Shown in pieces: positions 49,755 through 57,623 of a DNA stretch of 64,000 bases; positions within the stretch are counted from its first letter, which is position 1; each line of letters starts with the position of its first letter. Position numbers and translations under genes: made by a program. Origin of the DNA: Nonomuraea glycinis (GTDB taxonomy: Bacteria > Actinomycetota > Actinomycetes > Streptosporangiales > Streptosporangiaceae); contig NZ_BMNK01000004.1 in the NCBI RefSeq assembly GCF_014646515.1, forward strand, positions 424,719 through 488,718, given 5' to 3'. A model generated the notes under the pieces. The model was not told where the DNA came from, ran no database searches, and saw nothing but the letters and a program-made list of their open reading frames with translations.

Positions 49755-50106
49755 GCCATCCCTCCCCACGTATTCGAGAGTGTGTACGAACGACCCTACC
49801 AGCATGCCCGCACAATGGGTAAGGCTTTGCACGCACACCGTGACGATGGAGAGATGGGGTAGGCAGCGCCGGCAGGACACGGCGCCAAGCCGCAGGCCCT
49901 CCAGCGCTTCGTCCTGCCGTCCACCAGTACGCAGATCACTGAGCCGACCCCGACCGCCACTGGACAGACCGAGATCGCGCTAGAGACAACCAGATGAAGA
50001 CTGACGAACACTGATACAAACCACAGCGGTTACCAACTGCTCGCTTTCCCGAAGCTTGCCCTTGGCCGTCTTGAGCGTCCACGGCCATATGGAAGAGTTA
50101 CGGCCT
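49755..50106. other. Left flank of the TnpB element, no gene seen
   Basis: These 352 bases hold the tnpB upstream region and the promoter of the aldo/keto reductase. CGGCAGGAC (49870-49878) and GTCCTGCCG (49911-49919) make a 9-bp inverted repeat with a 32-base loop, which could be part of the element's left end. I found no convincing coding frame. Confidence 0.4.
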
Positions 50107-51084
50107 ATGGAACACCGCGTATTGGGACGCACTGGACGCCAGGTCGGCGTGGTCGGACTCGGCGCCTGGCAGCTCGGCGCCGACTGGGGTCAGGTGAGCG
50201 AGGACGACGCCGTCGCCACGCTGTCAGCGGCGGTCGACGAAGGGGTGACGTTCATCGACACCGCCGACGTCTACGGCGACGGCCGCAGCGAGCAGATCGT
50301 CGGCCGCTTCGCCAAGGGACGGCCGGAGCTCACCGTGGCCACCAAGATGGGCCGCCGGGTGGAGCAGCTGCCGGACAACTACGTGCTGGCGAACTTCCGC
50401 GCCTGGAACGAGCGCTCCCGCCAGAACCTCGGCGTCGACACCATCGACCTGGTCCAGCTGCACTGCCCGCCCACCGCCGTCTACTCGGCCGACGCGGTGT
50501 TCGACGCGCTCGACACCCTGGTCGCGGAGAAGAAGCTCGCCGCGTACGGCGTCAGCGTGGAGACCTGCGAGGAGGCGCTGACCGCCATCGCCCGCCCCGG
50601 CGTCGCGTCCGTGCAGATCATCCTCAACGCCTTCCGGCTCAAGCCGCTGGAGCGGGTGCTGCCCGCCGCCCGCGAGGCCGGCGTCGGCATCATCGCGCGC
50701 GTCCCGCTGGCCAGCGGCCTGCTGTCCGGCCGGTACGACGAGCGGACGACGTTCGCACCTGACGACCACCGCACCTTCAACCGGCACGGTGAGGCGTTCG
50801 ACGTCGGCGAGACCTTCTCCGGCGTGGACTTCGCCACCGGCCTGGAAGCGGTCCGCCGCCTGGCGCCGCTGGTGCCGGAGGGGGCGACGATGGCCCAGTT
50901 CGCGCTGCGCTGGATCCTCGACCAGCCCGGCGTCTCCGTCGTCATCCCCGGCGCCCGCAACCCCGGCCAGGCCAAGGCCAACGCCTCGGCCGCCGCGCTG
51001 GAGCCGCTGCCCGCCTCGACGACGCAGGCCGTACAGGATGTCTATGACGAGCTGATCCGTCCGCAGGTGCACGACCGCTGGTAG
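50107..51084 (+). CDS. Aldo/keto reductase
   Basis: The 325-residue TIM-barrel enzyme has the catalytic tetrad of the AKR family: Asp and Tyr in FIDTADVYGDGRSE, Lys in VATKMGR, His in LVQLHCPP. The NADPH-site segment PGVSVVIPGARNPGQAKANA is also present. It reduces aldehydes or ketones. The ATG at 50107 (MEHRVLGRTG) starts where the family normally begins; GGAAGAG lies about 10 bases upstream. The stop codon lies in a duplicated 29-bp hairpin unit, followed by an SDR gene. Confidence 0.92.
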   Translation: MEHRVLGRTGRQVGVVGLGAWQLGADWGQVSEDDAVATLSAAVDEGVTFIDTADVYGDGRSEQIVGRFAKGRPELTVATKMGRRVEQLPDNYVLANFRAWNERSRQNLGVDTIDLVQLHCPPTAVYSADAVFDALDTLVAEKKLAAYGVSVETCEEALTAIARPGVASVQIILNAFRLKPLERVLPAAREAGVGIIARVPLASGLLSGRYDERTTFAPDDHRTFNRHGEAFDVGETFSGVDFATGLEAVRRLAPLVPEGATMAQFALRWILDQPGVSVVIPGARNPGQAKANASAAALEPLPASTTQAVQDVYDELIRPQVHDRW

Positions 51085-51132
51085 CGGCCCTTGAGTACGG
51101 CGCCCGCTGGTAGCGGCCCTTGCTACGGTGCC
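51075..51132. repeat. 29-bp tandem duplication containing the AKR stop codon
   Basis: CCGCTGGTAGCGGCCCTTG occurs at 51075 and 51104. The first copy encodes the last Trp and stop TAG. Each copy is a perfect 5-bp hairpin CCGCT-GGT-AGCGG, making a duplicated small terminator between the AKR and SDR genes. Confidence 0.9.
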
Positions 51133-51135
51133 CTG

Positions 51136-51879
51136 GTGAGCGGACGAAGAGTTCTCGTGACCGGGGCGTCGAGAGGGATCGGGCGGGCGGTCGCGACCGC
51201 GTTCGCCGCCCAGGGCGACCGGGTCGCGATCCACCACCGGGACTCGCCCGAGCTCGCCGAGAGCCTGCTCGGCGAGCTCCCCGGCGCGGGACACGCCGTC
51301 GTCCAGGCCGACCTGGCCGCCCCGGACGAGGTGCGGCGCATGGTGGACGCGGCGGCGGACGCCCTGGACGGGATCGACGTGCTGGTCAACAACGCCGGCG
51401 TCTTCCTGCACCACCCGGTGACCGCCCTGTCCTACGAGGAGTGGCAGACGGCCTGGCGGCAGACGCTCGACGTCAACCTGACCGGGGCCGCCAACGTCAC
51501 CTGGTGCGCGCTCCAGCACCTGCCGCCCGGCGGGCGGATCGTCAACGTCTCCTCGCGCGGCGCCTTCCGCGGCGAGCCGGACAGCCCGGCGTACGGCGCG
51601 AGCAAGGCCGGCCTCAATGCGCTCACCCAGTCCCTGGCGGTGGCCCTGGCGCCGAGGGGCATCGCGGTGGCGGCGGTCGCGCCCGGGTTCGTGGCGACGG
51701 ACATGACCAACGAGCACCTCAAGCCGCCTCGCGGCGACGAGATCCGGGCGCAGAGCCCGTTCGGCCGGGTGGCGCGGCCGGAGGAGATCGCCGCGGCGGT
51801 CGTCTACCTGGCCTCGCCCCTGGCCGAGTGGGCCAGCGGCACGGTCCTCGACCTCAACGGCGCCAGCTACCTGCGCTGA
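51136..51879 (+). CDS. SDR family oxidoreductase
   Basis: The 247-residue enzyme has the complete classical SDR set: VTGASRGIG cofactor motif, NNAGV, the catalytic Ser strand IVNVSSRGA, YGASKAG with Tyr and Lys, and PGFVATDM. The GTG at 51136 is chosen because the NAD motif follows at the normal distance. Likely cotranscribed with the aldo/keto reductase, 51 bases after its stop; the substrate is unknown. Confidence 0.92.
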   Translation: MSGRRVLVTGASRGIGRAVATAFAAQGDRVAIHHRDSPELAESLLGELPGAGHAVVQADLAAPDEVRRMVDAAADALDGIDVLVNNAGVFLHHPVTALSYEEWQTAWRQTLDVNLTGAANVTWCALQHLPPGGRIVNVSSRGAFRGEPDSPAYGASKAGLNALTQSLAVALAPRGIAVAAVAPGFVATDMTNEHLKPPRGDEIRAQSPFGRVARPEEIAAAVVYLASPLAEWASGTVLDLNGASYLR

Positions 51880-51912
51880 CCCTGCCGCCCGCGCTCCTCG
51901 CCCCGCTGGGCC

Positions 51913-52386
51913 TCACAGGCCGGTCAGGCCGATGCCGACCAGGACGAGACTGATGAAGCAGGCCACGGCCCGCACCGTGTTCCAGGCGGTCCACCTCGGC
52001 GCGTAGTCCTTCCACACCATCGTGCCCGCGTCGACGGCGTTGTTCATCGGCACGTTGATCGCCATGGTGATCAGGAACGAGCCGATGGCGTTCACCCCGG
52101 CCGCGGCGAAGAACCAGAGCGCGGCCGGTCCGTCCGCGAGCAGCCCGGCGGCCAGCGCGGCGATCGGCGCGCCGAGGAACGCGAGGTAGAGCCACGGGTT
52201 GAGGATCTTCTTGTTGATGCTCCGCATGACCGCCTCGGCCTGGACGGAGTCGACGGCGTTCAACCCCGGCATGACGGACATCGAGAAGGCATAGAAGAGG
52301 CCCGCGAGAGCGCCGTGCAGGACCAGGGCGGCAAGAGGCAGCAGCAGCATGAGCACATCGTGGCCGCCCCGCGCCGGCCGGTCCAT
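51913..52386 (-). CDS. DUF1772 family membrane protein
   Basis: The protein of about 157 residues has four membrane helices with the family text LHGALAGLFYAFSMSVMPGLN, MRSINKKILNPWLY and MAINVPMNNAVDAG. DUF1772 includes anthrone-oxygenase-like enzymes (GMHG-type), but most members are uncharacterised. The start could also be an ATG at 52350, directly before the first helix. Converges on the SDR gene. The 52387-52659 gap holds promoters and the inverted repeat listed below. Confidence 0.8.
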   Translation of the reverse strand: MDRPARGGHDVLMLLLPLAALVLHGALAGLFYAFSMSVMPGLNAVDSVQAEAVMRSINKKILNPWLYLAFLGAPIAALAAGLLADGPAALWFFAAAGVNAIGSFLITMAINVPMNNAVDAGTMVWKDYAPRWTAWNTVRAVACFISLVLVGIGLTGL

Positions 52387-52602
52387 ACATCGTCCGCTCA
52401 CGCGCATACGCGAGCGTCCAGCGGTCCCCGTTTCCGCCGAGGTGATTCGTCAGCCGACGCGCGCACCTGGCAGTTCGATCCCCAGCCGCTCGTCTCCCCC
52501 GCCGGCGACGGACTGACCGACCTGATCCGACCGTCCCCCGGCCACCCAAGAGCCCTGCCTCTCGGCCGGCAGCGCCGGCCACCTTCGATGGGCGGCTTGA
52601 CT

Positions 52603-52648
52603 TTGTCGCAAGCTATGACTCATTCTATTGAGACAAACATTGCGACAA
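52603..52648. promoter_or_regulatory. Widely spaced inverted repeat before the membrane/GntR gene pair
   Basis: TTGTCGCAA (52603-52611) and TTGCGACAA (52640-52648) are exact reverse complements separated by 28 bases. They flank a TTGACT -35-like box and end 12 bases before the start codon. Likely operator half sites for the YtrA-type GntR encoded by the second gene. Confidence 0.65.
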
Positions 52649-52659
52649 TCGGAGGAGAC

Positions 52660-53493
52660 ATGCCGAACAGAGCATTACCGGACGCCGACCCGCCGGCGCG
52701 TCCGGCGGAGTTGGGGCCGGCGAGCGCGTGGCTGGCTCATCACGGCCTGACCGACGACCGGCCGACACCGTTACTGGCCGCACGGCTGGCGGCACGGCGA
52801 CGTGCCCGCCTCGCCGATCACGTCATACTCGCAGTGTTGATCATCGCCGCGGCGCTCGCGCAGGCCTACGACCGGCTCGCCACATCCCCCTTCGGCGGGG
52901 GCGAGCCGCACCGGCCGATGCCGTTGCTCGTCCTGATGACGGCGATGGCCGGGCTCCTGCTGGCCCAGTCGCTGTTCTACTGGTGGGTGCGGCGCGTCGA
53001 CCGTCGCGCCGGGGCGGGCCTGTCGCGACGCGTGGCCCATCCGATCCAGCCCGGCTGGCGTGCCCTGATCGGCCGCCCGAACGCCGCCCTCATGGTCGCC
53101 ACCTTCGCCGGTGCGACAGCGCTCGCGGTCAGCGCCCTGACCACCCAGGACTCCACCGTGTGGTACGCGGCCCTCGTCATGCTGGTCGGCCTGGCCGGCG
53201 TCGCCGCCGGATTCGTCATGCAGCTCCGCGATCTGCTGATGCGCCCGGTCGTGGCCGAGGACGAGATGTCGCTGATGGCCGACGTCGTCATGCGCGTCGA
53301 GGACGCCCGCGAGCTCACCAGGCCGACCGTGGCCTGGGCGCTGCCCATGGTGTTGCTGTTCGGCTCCGCGCCCGCCTGGTGGAACGCCGCCGCGCTCGCC
53401 TTCGTGATCCTGGGGCTCATCACGCTCTTCCTCATCCAAGCGAGAACTCCGCCGATCGCGACGGTGGCCCGGCAGGCCATGGGCACCCGATGA
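52660..53493 (+). CDS. Multi-span membrane protein of unknown function
   Basis: The 277-residue protein has a soluble N-terminus with ASAWLAHHGLTDDRPTPLLAARLAARRRARL, then about six membrane helices (HVILAVLIIAAALAQAY; PLLVLMTAMAGLLLAQSLFYWWV; AALMVATFAGATALAVSAL; YAALVMLVGLAGVAAGFVM; and two near the end). I recognise no domain. GGAGGAG precedes the ATG. The stop overlaps the start of a YtrA-type GntR gene, so they form an autoregulated pair similar in plan to ytrA-linked transporter operons, but no ATPase is present. Confidence 0.8.
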   Translation: MPNRALPDADPPARPAELGPASAWLAHHGLTDDRPTPLLAARLAARRRARLADHVILAVLIIAAALAQAYDRLATSPFGGGEPHRPMPLLVLMTAMAGLLLAQSLFYWWVRRVDRRAGAGLSRRVAHPIQPGWRALIGRPNAALMVATFAGATALAVSALTTQDSTVWYAALVMLVGLAGVAAGFVMQLRDLLMRPVVAEDEMSLMADVVMRVEDARELTRPTVAWALPMVLLFGSAPAWWNAAALAFVILGLITLFLIQARTPPIATVARQAMGTR

Positions 53494-53867
53494 TCGTCAT
53501 CGACGCGGCCTCACCCGTTCCGCCGTTCGAGCAGCTACGCGCCCAGCTGGCCAGGCAGATCCAGGACCGCACCCTGGCCGTGGGCGCCCGGCTGCCGACC
53601 ATCCGCCATCTCGCGACCGACCTCGGCCTGGCCGTCAACACGGTCGGCAGGGCCTACCGCGAACTGGAGGAGGCGGGGCTGATCGAGACCCGCGGGCGGG
53701 CGGGCTCGTTCGTGTCGGCCGGCGGCGAAGAAGGCCGCGAACGCGCCCTCCGGGCCGCCGCCGACTACGCGGCCGTGATCGCCGGCGTGGGCCTCGACCC
53801 GGTCGAGGCGCTCCGCATCGTGCAGGCGGCCCTGACCTCCGACAGGACGAACTCAGCCGCTCGTTAG
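53490..53867 (+). CDS. GntR family regulator, YtrA subfamily
   Basis: The 125-residue protein is a winged helix-turn-helix (PPFEQLRAQLARQIQDRTL; LPTIRHLATDLGLAVNTVGRAYRELEEAGLIETRGRAGSFV) with only a short helical tail for dimerisation. This is the hallmark of YtrA-type regulators, which lack a large ligand domain. ATGA overlap couples it to the membrane protein gene. It probably binds the TTGTCGCAA repeats upstream. Confidence 0.9.
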   Translation: MIVIDAASPVPPFEQLRAQLARQIQDRTLAVGARLPTIRHLATDLGLAVNTVGRAYRELEEAGLIETRGRAGSFVSAGGEEGRERALRAAADYAAVIAGVGLDPVEALRIVQAALTSDRTNSAAR

Positions 53868-53980
53868 CGGGGATCCGGCCCGAATTCCATGCTCGGCCAG
53901 GCGGCCCGGGCCGGCCCCGTGATCCTGCCGATCATCCACTCGCGCTGGCCGACACTCCCATGGGGAAGCCGGCCCAGGCA

Positions 53981-54799
53981 TCAGGGCCGGAGGAACTCGG
54001 TGAGCGTGGGCGCGAGCTTCTTCGGCGCCATCATCACGGCGCCGTGATCGAGTCCGGGCAGGGTGCGGTGCGTGGCACTGGGCAGCGCCTCCGCGAGCGC
54101 CCGCGCGGCGTCGTGGAACCCCGCCGGGCTCTTGCCGCCGGTCAGCACCAGGGCGGGCGCGGTGGCGCCCGCCCACTCGGCCGCCTCCAGCGGCCCGCCC
54201 TGCTGCGTGCCGCCCATGACGGCGATGTCGTACGGCAGCGTGTGCGCCAGCTTCGTGAGGCCGGACCACACTCCGGGCATCAGCCTCATCATGGCCACCA
54301 TGAACGCCGGCATGCCCTGCGCCTGGGTCATGAAGTACTTGACCGCCTCGCCGCGCTTCTCCCGGGCGAGCAGCACGTCGATGTGCCGGCCGAAGTCCCT
54401 GGGCGGTACGAAGCCGTCCCCGCTGACCGCGAACGGAGGCTCGTACAGGGCCAACCGCTCGACGTTCAGCCCCGCGGCGGCGGCGCGGAGGGCGAGCACC
54501 GCGCCGGAGGAACTGCCGAACAGTGACGCCGAGCCGCCGGTGTGGTCCATGAGCGCGGTGAGGTCCTCGATCTCGCGCTCCACGGCGTAGTCCGTGGCGT
54601 CGCCGCTCGCGCCCCGGCCGCGTCTATCGTAATTGATCACGGTGAAGTGGCGGGCGAGCAGGTTGGCGAGCTTGGCGGCGTCCTTCCGGTCAGCGAGCGC
54701 CGACGAGACCAGGATGACGGCGGGACCGCCGCCGAGCCGCTCGAAGGCGATCTCGGTGCCGTCGCGGGAGATGATCATGTCGGTGGTGGTCGCGGGCAT
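53981..54799 (-). CDS. Alpha/beta-hydrolase
   Basis: The 272-residue protein has VILVSSALADRKDAAKLANLLARHF, YDRRGRGASGD, the nucleophile elbow LFGSSSGAVLAL with Ser, and the final His in LPGLDHGAVMMAP, so its triad is complete, unlike the other hydrolase at 38255. The substrate is unknown. The ATG at 54799 lies behind GGAGCACC. It is divergent from the Mrr-like gene. Confidence 0.88.
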   Translation of the reverse strand: MPATTTDMIISRDGTEIAFERLGGGPAVILVSSALADRKDAAKLANLLARHFTVINYDRRGRGASGDATDYAVEREIEDLTALMDHTGGSASLFGSSSGAVLALRAAAAGLNVERLALYEPPFAVSGDGFVPPRDFGRHIDVLLAREKRGEAVKYFMTQAQGMPAFMVAMMRLMPGVWSGLTKLAHTLPYDIAVMGGTQQGGPLEAAEWAGATAPALVLTGGKSPAGFHDAARALAEALPSATHRTLPGLDHGAVMMAPKKLAPTLTEFLRP

Positions 54800-55028
54800 G
54801 GGGTGGTGCTCCGTTCGGGCGTGATGTCGGGATTTCTGGTTGTATGACGGCGGATCCCCGGAAAAGGAATCGATCCCATCACCGACCCCGCTCGTCCGGC
54901 AGCGTCTTCTGCGTTTCTCCGGCGTCGAGCCGGACACAGGTTCTGACCGCGAGGCGGTCGCGGCGGTGGATTCTGTCGGTCCCGCCGTTCACACTCGCGT
55001 GTGTCTTCCCTTCTTTCTGGAGGTCGCG

Positions 55029-55715
55029 ATGGCGAGGCGCCGAACATCAGCACGCGGACGTCCCACCCGCCGGAGACGCCGCGGGCAGGTGAATCCGGCC
55101 TGGCTGGCCCTGCCGGTCGCGGCGGTGTTCGCGCTGCCGTGGGTGCTCGACTTCCTCAGATCGTCGTGGCTGCCCCTGGCCGTCACCGTGGTCACGCTCG
55201 CCGTCCTGCTGGGCGCGGCCGTCGTCGTGGTGCGCCGCCTCGGGGCGAGCTATCGACGGGAGGCGCTGATGCGGGCCGGGCTGGATCAGCTCGACCCCAA
55301 ACGCTTCGAGGAGTTGACGGCCGAGCTGCTGCGGCGCGACGGGTTCCGCAAGGTCCGGGTGGTGGGCGGGTCCGGGGATCGGGGCATCGACGTCCTCGGC
55401 GTCGCGCCGGACGGCAGTCCGTACGCCGTCCAGTGCAAGTACTACACCCGCCCGCTGGGGCCCGGTGGTGTGCGCGATTTCGTCGGAGCTCTGCACGCCG
55501 CGCCGTACAAGGACCATCAAGGGGTGCTGGTGACCTCGAACTACCTCAGCACGCAGGCGGCCGATACGGCCCGTGAGCAGGACCTGATCGTCATCGACCA
55601 GGACAGGCTGGCCGACTGGCTGCTGGGGGTCTACCGGCTCGGGCCGGGCAGGTCGTCGATGCCCTGGCTCGCCCGCCTGCGCCGGGGCCGGACACCGGCC
55701 GTCGAGACTCCCTGA
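55029..55715 (+). CDS. Membrane-anchored Mrr-like restriction endonuclease-fold protein
   Basis: The 228-residue protein has a basic N-terminus, two membrane helices (about 30-47 and 50-70) and a C-terminal nuclease-fold domain. That domain shows the PD-(D/E)xK pattern: ELTAELLRRDGF, then SGDRGIDVLG (Asp) and YAVQCKYY (Gln-x-Lys), and the last strand GVLVTSNYLS. Such domains belong to the Mrr/DUF2034 group, some of which cut modified DNA. GGAGGT precedes the ATG. Anchoring at the membrane would place it where incoming DNA enters; that is inference. Confidence 0.88.
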   Translation: MARRRTSARGRPTRRRRRGQVNPAWLALPVAAVFALPWVLDFLRSSWLPLAVTVVTLAVLLGAAVVVVRRLGASYRREALMRAGLDQLDPKRFEELTAELLRRDGFRKVRVVGGSGDRGIDVLGVAPDGSPYAVQCKYYTRPLGPGGVRDFVGALHAAPYKDHQGVLVTSNYLSTQAADTAREQDLIVIDQDRLADWLLGVYRLGPGRSSMPWLARLRRGRTPAVETP

Positions 55716-55753
55716 GTGAGCCCGGGCGCACCGGCCCGGGCTCACTCGGCGTC

Positions 55754-56188
55754 CTACGGCACGGGGATCTCGCGCACCAGGCGTGAGCTCCAGGGGCACC
55801 AAATCAGGCCGGGCAGGAACGCGCCGCCCGCCTCGTCCAGGTGGTCTTCGACGTAGGGGATCGAGGCGTCGCACACCTCGATGGCGAAGTCGAAGAAGTC
55901 GACCGTCTCGGGGTTGTAGTGGTAGGACCAGCGGGGGTTGTAGGGGGCGGGGCGCTTGACGATCCTGCCCAGGATGTGCGGCCTGTCGTTGGTGATACCG
56001 GTCACCAGCTCCCTGGCGTGCTGGATCTTGGCCGGGTCGGTGAGCTTGAGGACGGCCCTCTCCCGGGTGCTGTCGGTGAACTCGAAGTAGGCCTCGGGGG
56101 CGGCTGCCCGCTGGGCCTGGGCGGGTGCGGTCAGGGCGAGCATCGCGATCGCTACGAGGGCGGCGACCTTGGGGGTGATACGTCGCAT
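55754..56188 (-). CDS. Secreted BP74-like domain protein
   Basis: The 144-residue protein has a signal peptide ([25 protein letters not shown]) and one small domain that I recall as the BP74 N-terminal type: [65 protein letters not shown]. That domain was named from a Dictyostelium calmodulin-binding protein; its bacterial role is unknown. Two cysteines may pair after export. The ATG at 56188 follows GGAGACG. Confidence 0.8.
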   Translation of the reverse strand: MRRITPKVAALVAIAMLALTAPAQAQRAAAPEAYFEFTDSTRERAVLKLTDPAKIQHARELVTGITNDRPHILGRIVKRPAPYNPRWSYHYNPETVDFFDFAIEVCDASIPYVEDHLDEAGGAFLPGLIWCPWSSRLVREIPVP

Positions 56189-56292
56189 GGGCGTCTCCGG
56201 TGCGTGTCGGGGCCGCTGACACGGCCACTCGTCACACAATGTAATCGCACGGTCACTGTCCGCTTCGACACGCCTGCGTTACCTCAGGACGC

Positions 56293-57513
56293 TCACGGGG
56301 TGGCCAGGTTGAGCGTGTCCTTGACGATCCGGCCGTCCTGGATCACCAGGACCACGCGGGACGGGTCGTCGAAGAGCTCCGGCTCGGCCAGCGGATCGCC
56401 GCTCACCGCGATCACGTCCGCGCGCTTGCCCGCCCGCAGCGTGCCGAGCTCGTCGTCGAGGCGCAGGATCCGGGCGTTGGACGAGGTCGCGGTGACGATG
56501 GCCGCCATGGCGCCGACGAGTCCCGCCCGGTGGGCGATCTCCAGCCCGCGCCGGTTCTGGGCCCTGCCCAGCAGGTCCGAGCCGGAGCCGACGAGAATGC
56601 CGTGCTCCCGGGCCATCAGGAGCGATTCGCCGGCGGCCTTCGCCGCGCCCTCCAGCTTGGGCAACCCGGTCTCCGGCACTCCCCATTCGGCGGCCTGGTC
56701 ACGCAACAGCTCGCAGATGGACACGGTGAAGTCCAGCGCCGCCCCCGCCGCGGCGACCTGCGCCGCCACCTCCTCGGTGAGGTACGTGGCATGCTCGAAG
56801 CACTCGATCCCGGCTTCGAGGCCCATCCGGATGGCGTCGGCGTTGTGCGCGTGCGCGGTCACGTACGTCCCCCTGGCCCGCGCCTCCTCCACCGCCGCCC
56901 GCATCTCGGCGACGCTGAACTGCGTGTCCTCCATCGCGTCGTTGTGCGACACCACTCCCCCGGAGACACACATCTTGAGCTGCGTCGCACCGTGCCGGAA
57001 CGCCATCCGCGCGGCCCTGCGCACCTCGTCGGCGCCGTCGCAGACCTGACTCCGCTGAATCAGCCCGGGAATGCTGGGCACGTCATGACCGTGCGAGAGG
57101 TACGACGGCCCCAGATCGCCGTGCCCGCCGCTCTGGCACAGCAACGGCCCGGAAGGCAGCAGCCGCGGCCCGCGCACGGCCCCCTGCCGCAGCGCCTGCA
57201 CCATGCCACCGTCCAGGCCGCCGAGCTCACGCACCGTGGTGAACCCGGCCTCAAGGCACAACCCCAGATTCTCGAACGCCGCGGCCGCGATCAGCGCGGG
57301 CGGCATCCCCGCCTCACCGAAGTCGACCAGACCGAGGTGCGCGTGCAGATCGATCAATCCAGGCAGTACGGTCAACCCATCGACGTCCAGGTTGACCGCG
57401 CCCTCGGCGGCGCCGAACCCGGCGATCCGCTCGCCGTCGACCCGCAGCGCCGATCCCGTCACCGGGTCGGTGCCCGTGCCGTCGATGATCGTGCCGCCGT
57501 GCAGAACCAGCAT
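56293..57513 (-). CDS. Amidohydrolase (prolidase/imidazolonepropionase-like)
   Basis: The 406-residue metal hydrolase has LPGLIDLHAHLGL with the HxH pair, the carboxylated-Lys strand TQLKMCVSGGV, His in TAHAHN and FEHATY, and the final Asp in VGSGSDLLGR. These match the Xaa-Pro dipeptidase-like group of amidohydrolases that cleave amide bonds in peptides or cyclic amides. GGAGGAG lies before the ATG. Region 57514-57623, between it and the BREX genes, shows nothing else. Confidence 0.88.
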   Translation of the reverse strand: MLVLHGGTIIDGTGTDPVTGSALRVDGERIAGFGAAEGAVNLDVDGLTVLPGLIDLHAHLGLVDFGEAGMPPALIAAAAFENLGLCLEAGFTTVRELGGLDGGMVQALRQGAVRGPRLLPSGPLLCQSGGHGDLGPSYLSHGHDVPSIPGLIQRSQVCDGADEVRRAARMAFRHGATQLKMCVSGGVVSHNDAMEDTQFSVAEMRAAVEEARARGTYVTAHAHNADAIRMGLEAGIECFEHATYLTEEVAAQVAAAGAALDFTVSICELLRDQAAEWGVPETGLPKLEGAAKAAGESLLMAREHGILVGSGSDLLGRAQNRRGLEIAHRAGLVGAMAAIVTATSSNARILRLDDELGTLRAGKRADVIAVSGDPLAEPELFDDPSRVVLVIQDGRIVKDTLNLATP

Positions 57514-57623
57514 CAGTCGCTCCTCCGTTTGGATGATGGGGCCAGGATCGCCTACGGAAGGGTGCTGCGGCGACGGGCCGTGCGTCAACGCAGGCCGCGT
57601 TCTTCGTCGCAGAGCACAACCGA

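Noticed and set aside
48720-49862. Plus-strand open frame opposite tnpB
   Set aside because: Antisense to intact catalytic motifs of TnpB; no ribosome site or domain.
48366-50106. Complete IS605 element with defined ends and target duplication
   Set aside because: No tnpA gene and no convincing paired ends could be placed, so only tnpB and its RNA scaffold are called.
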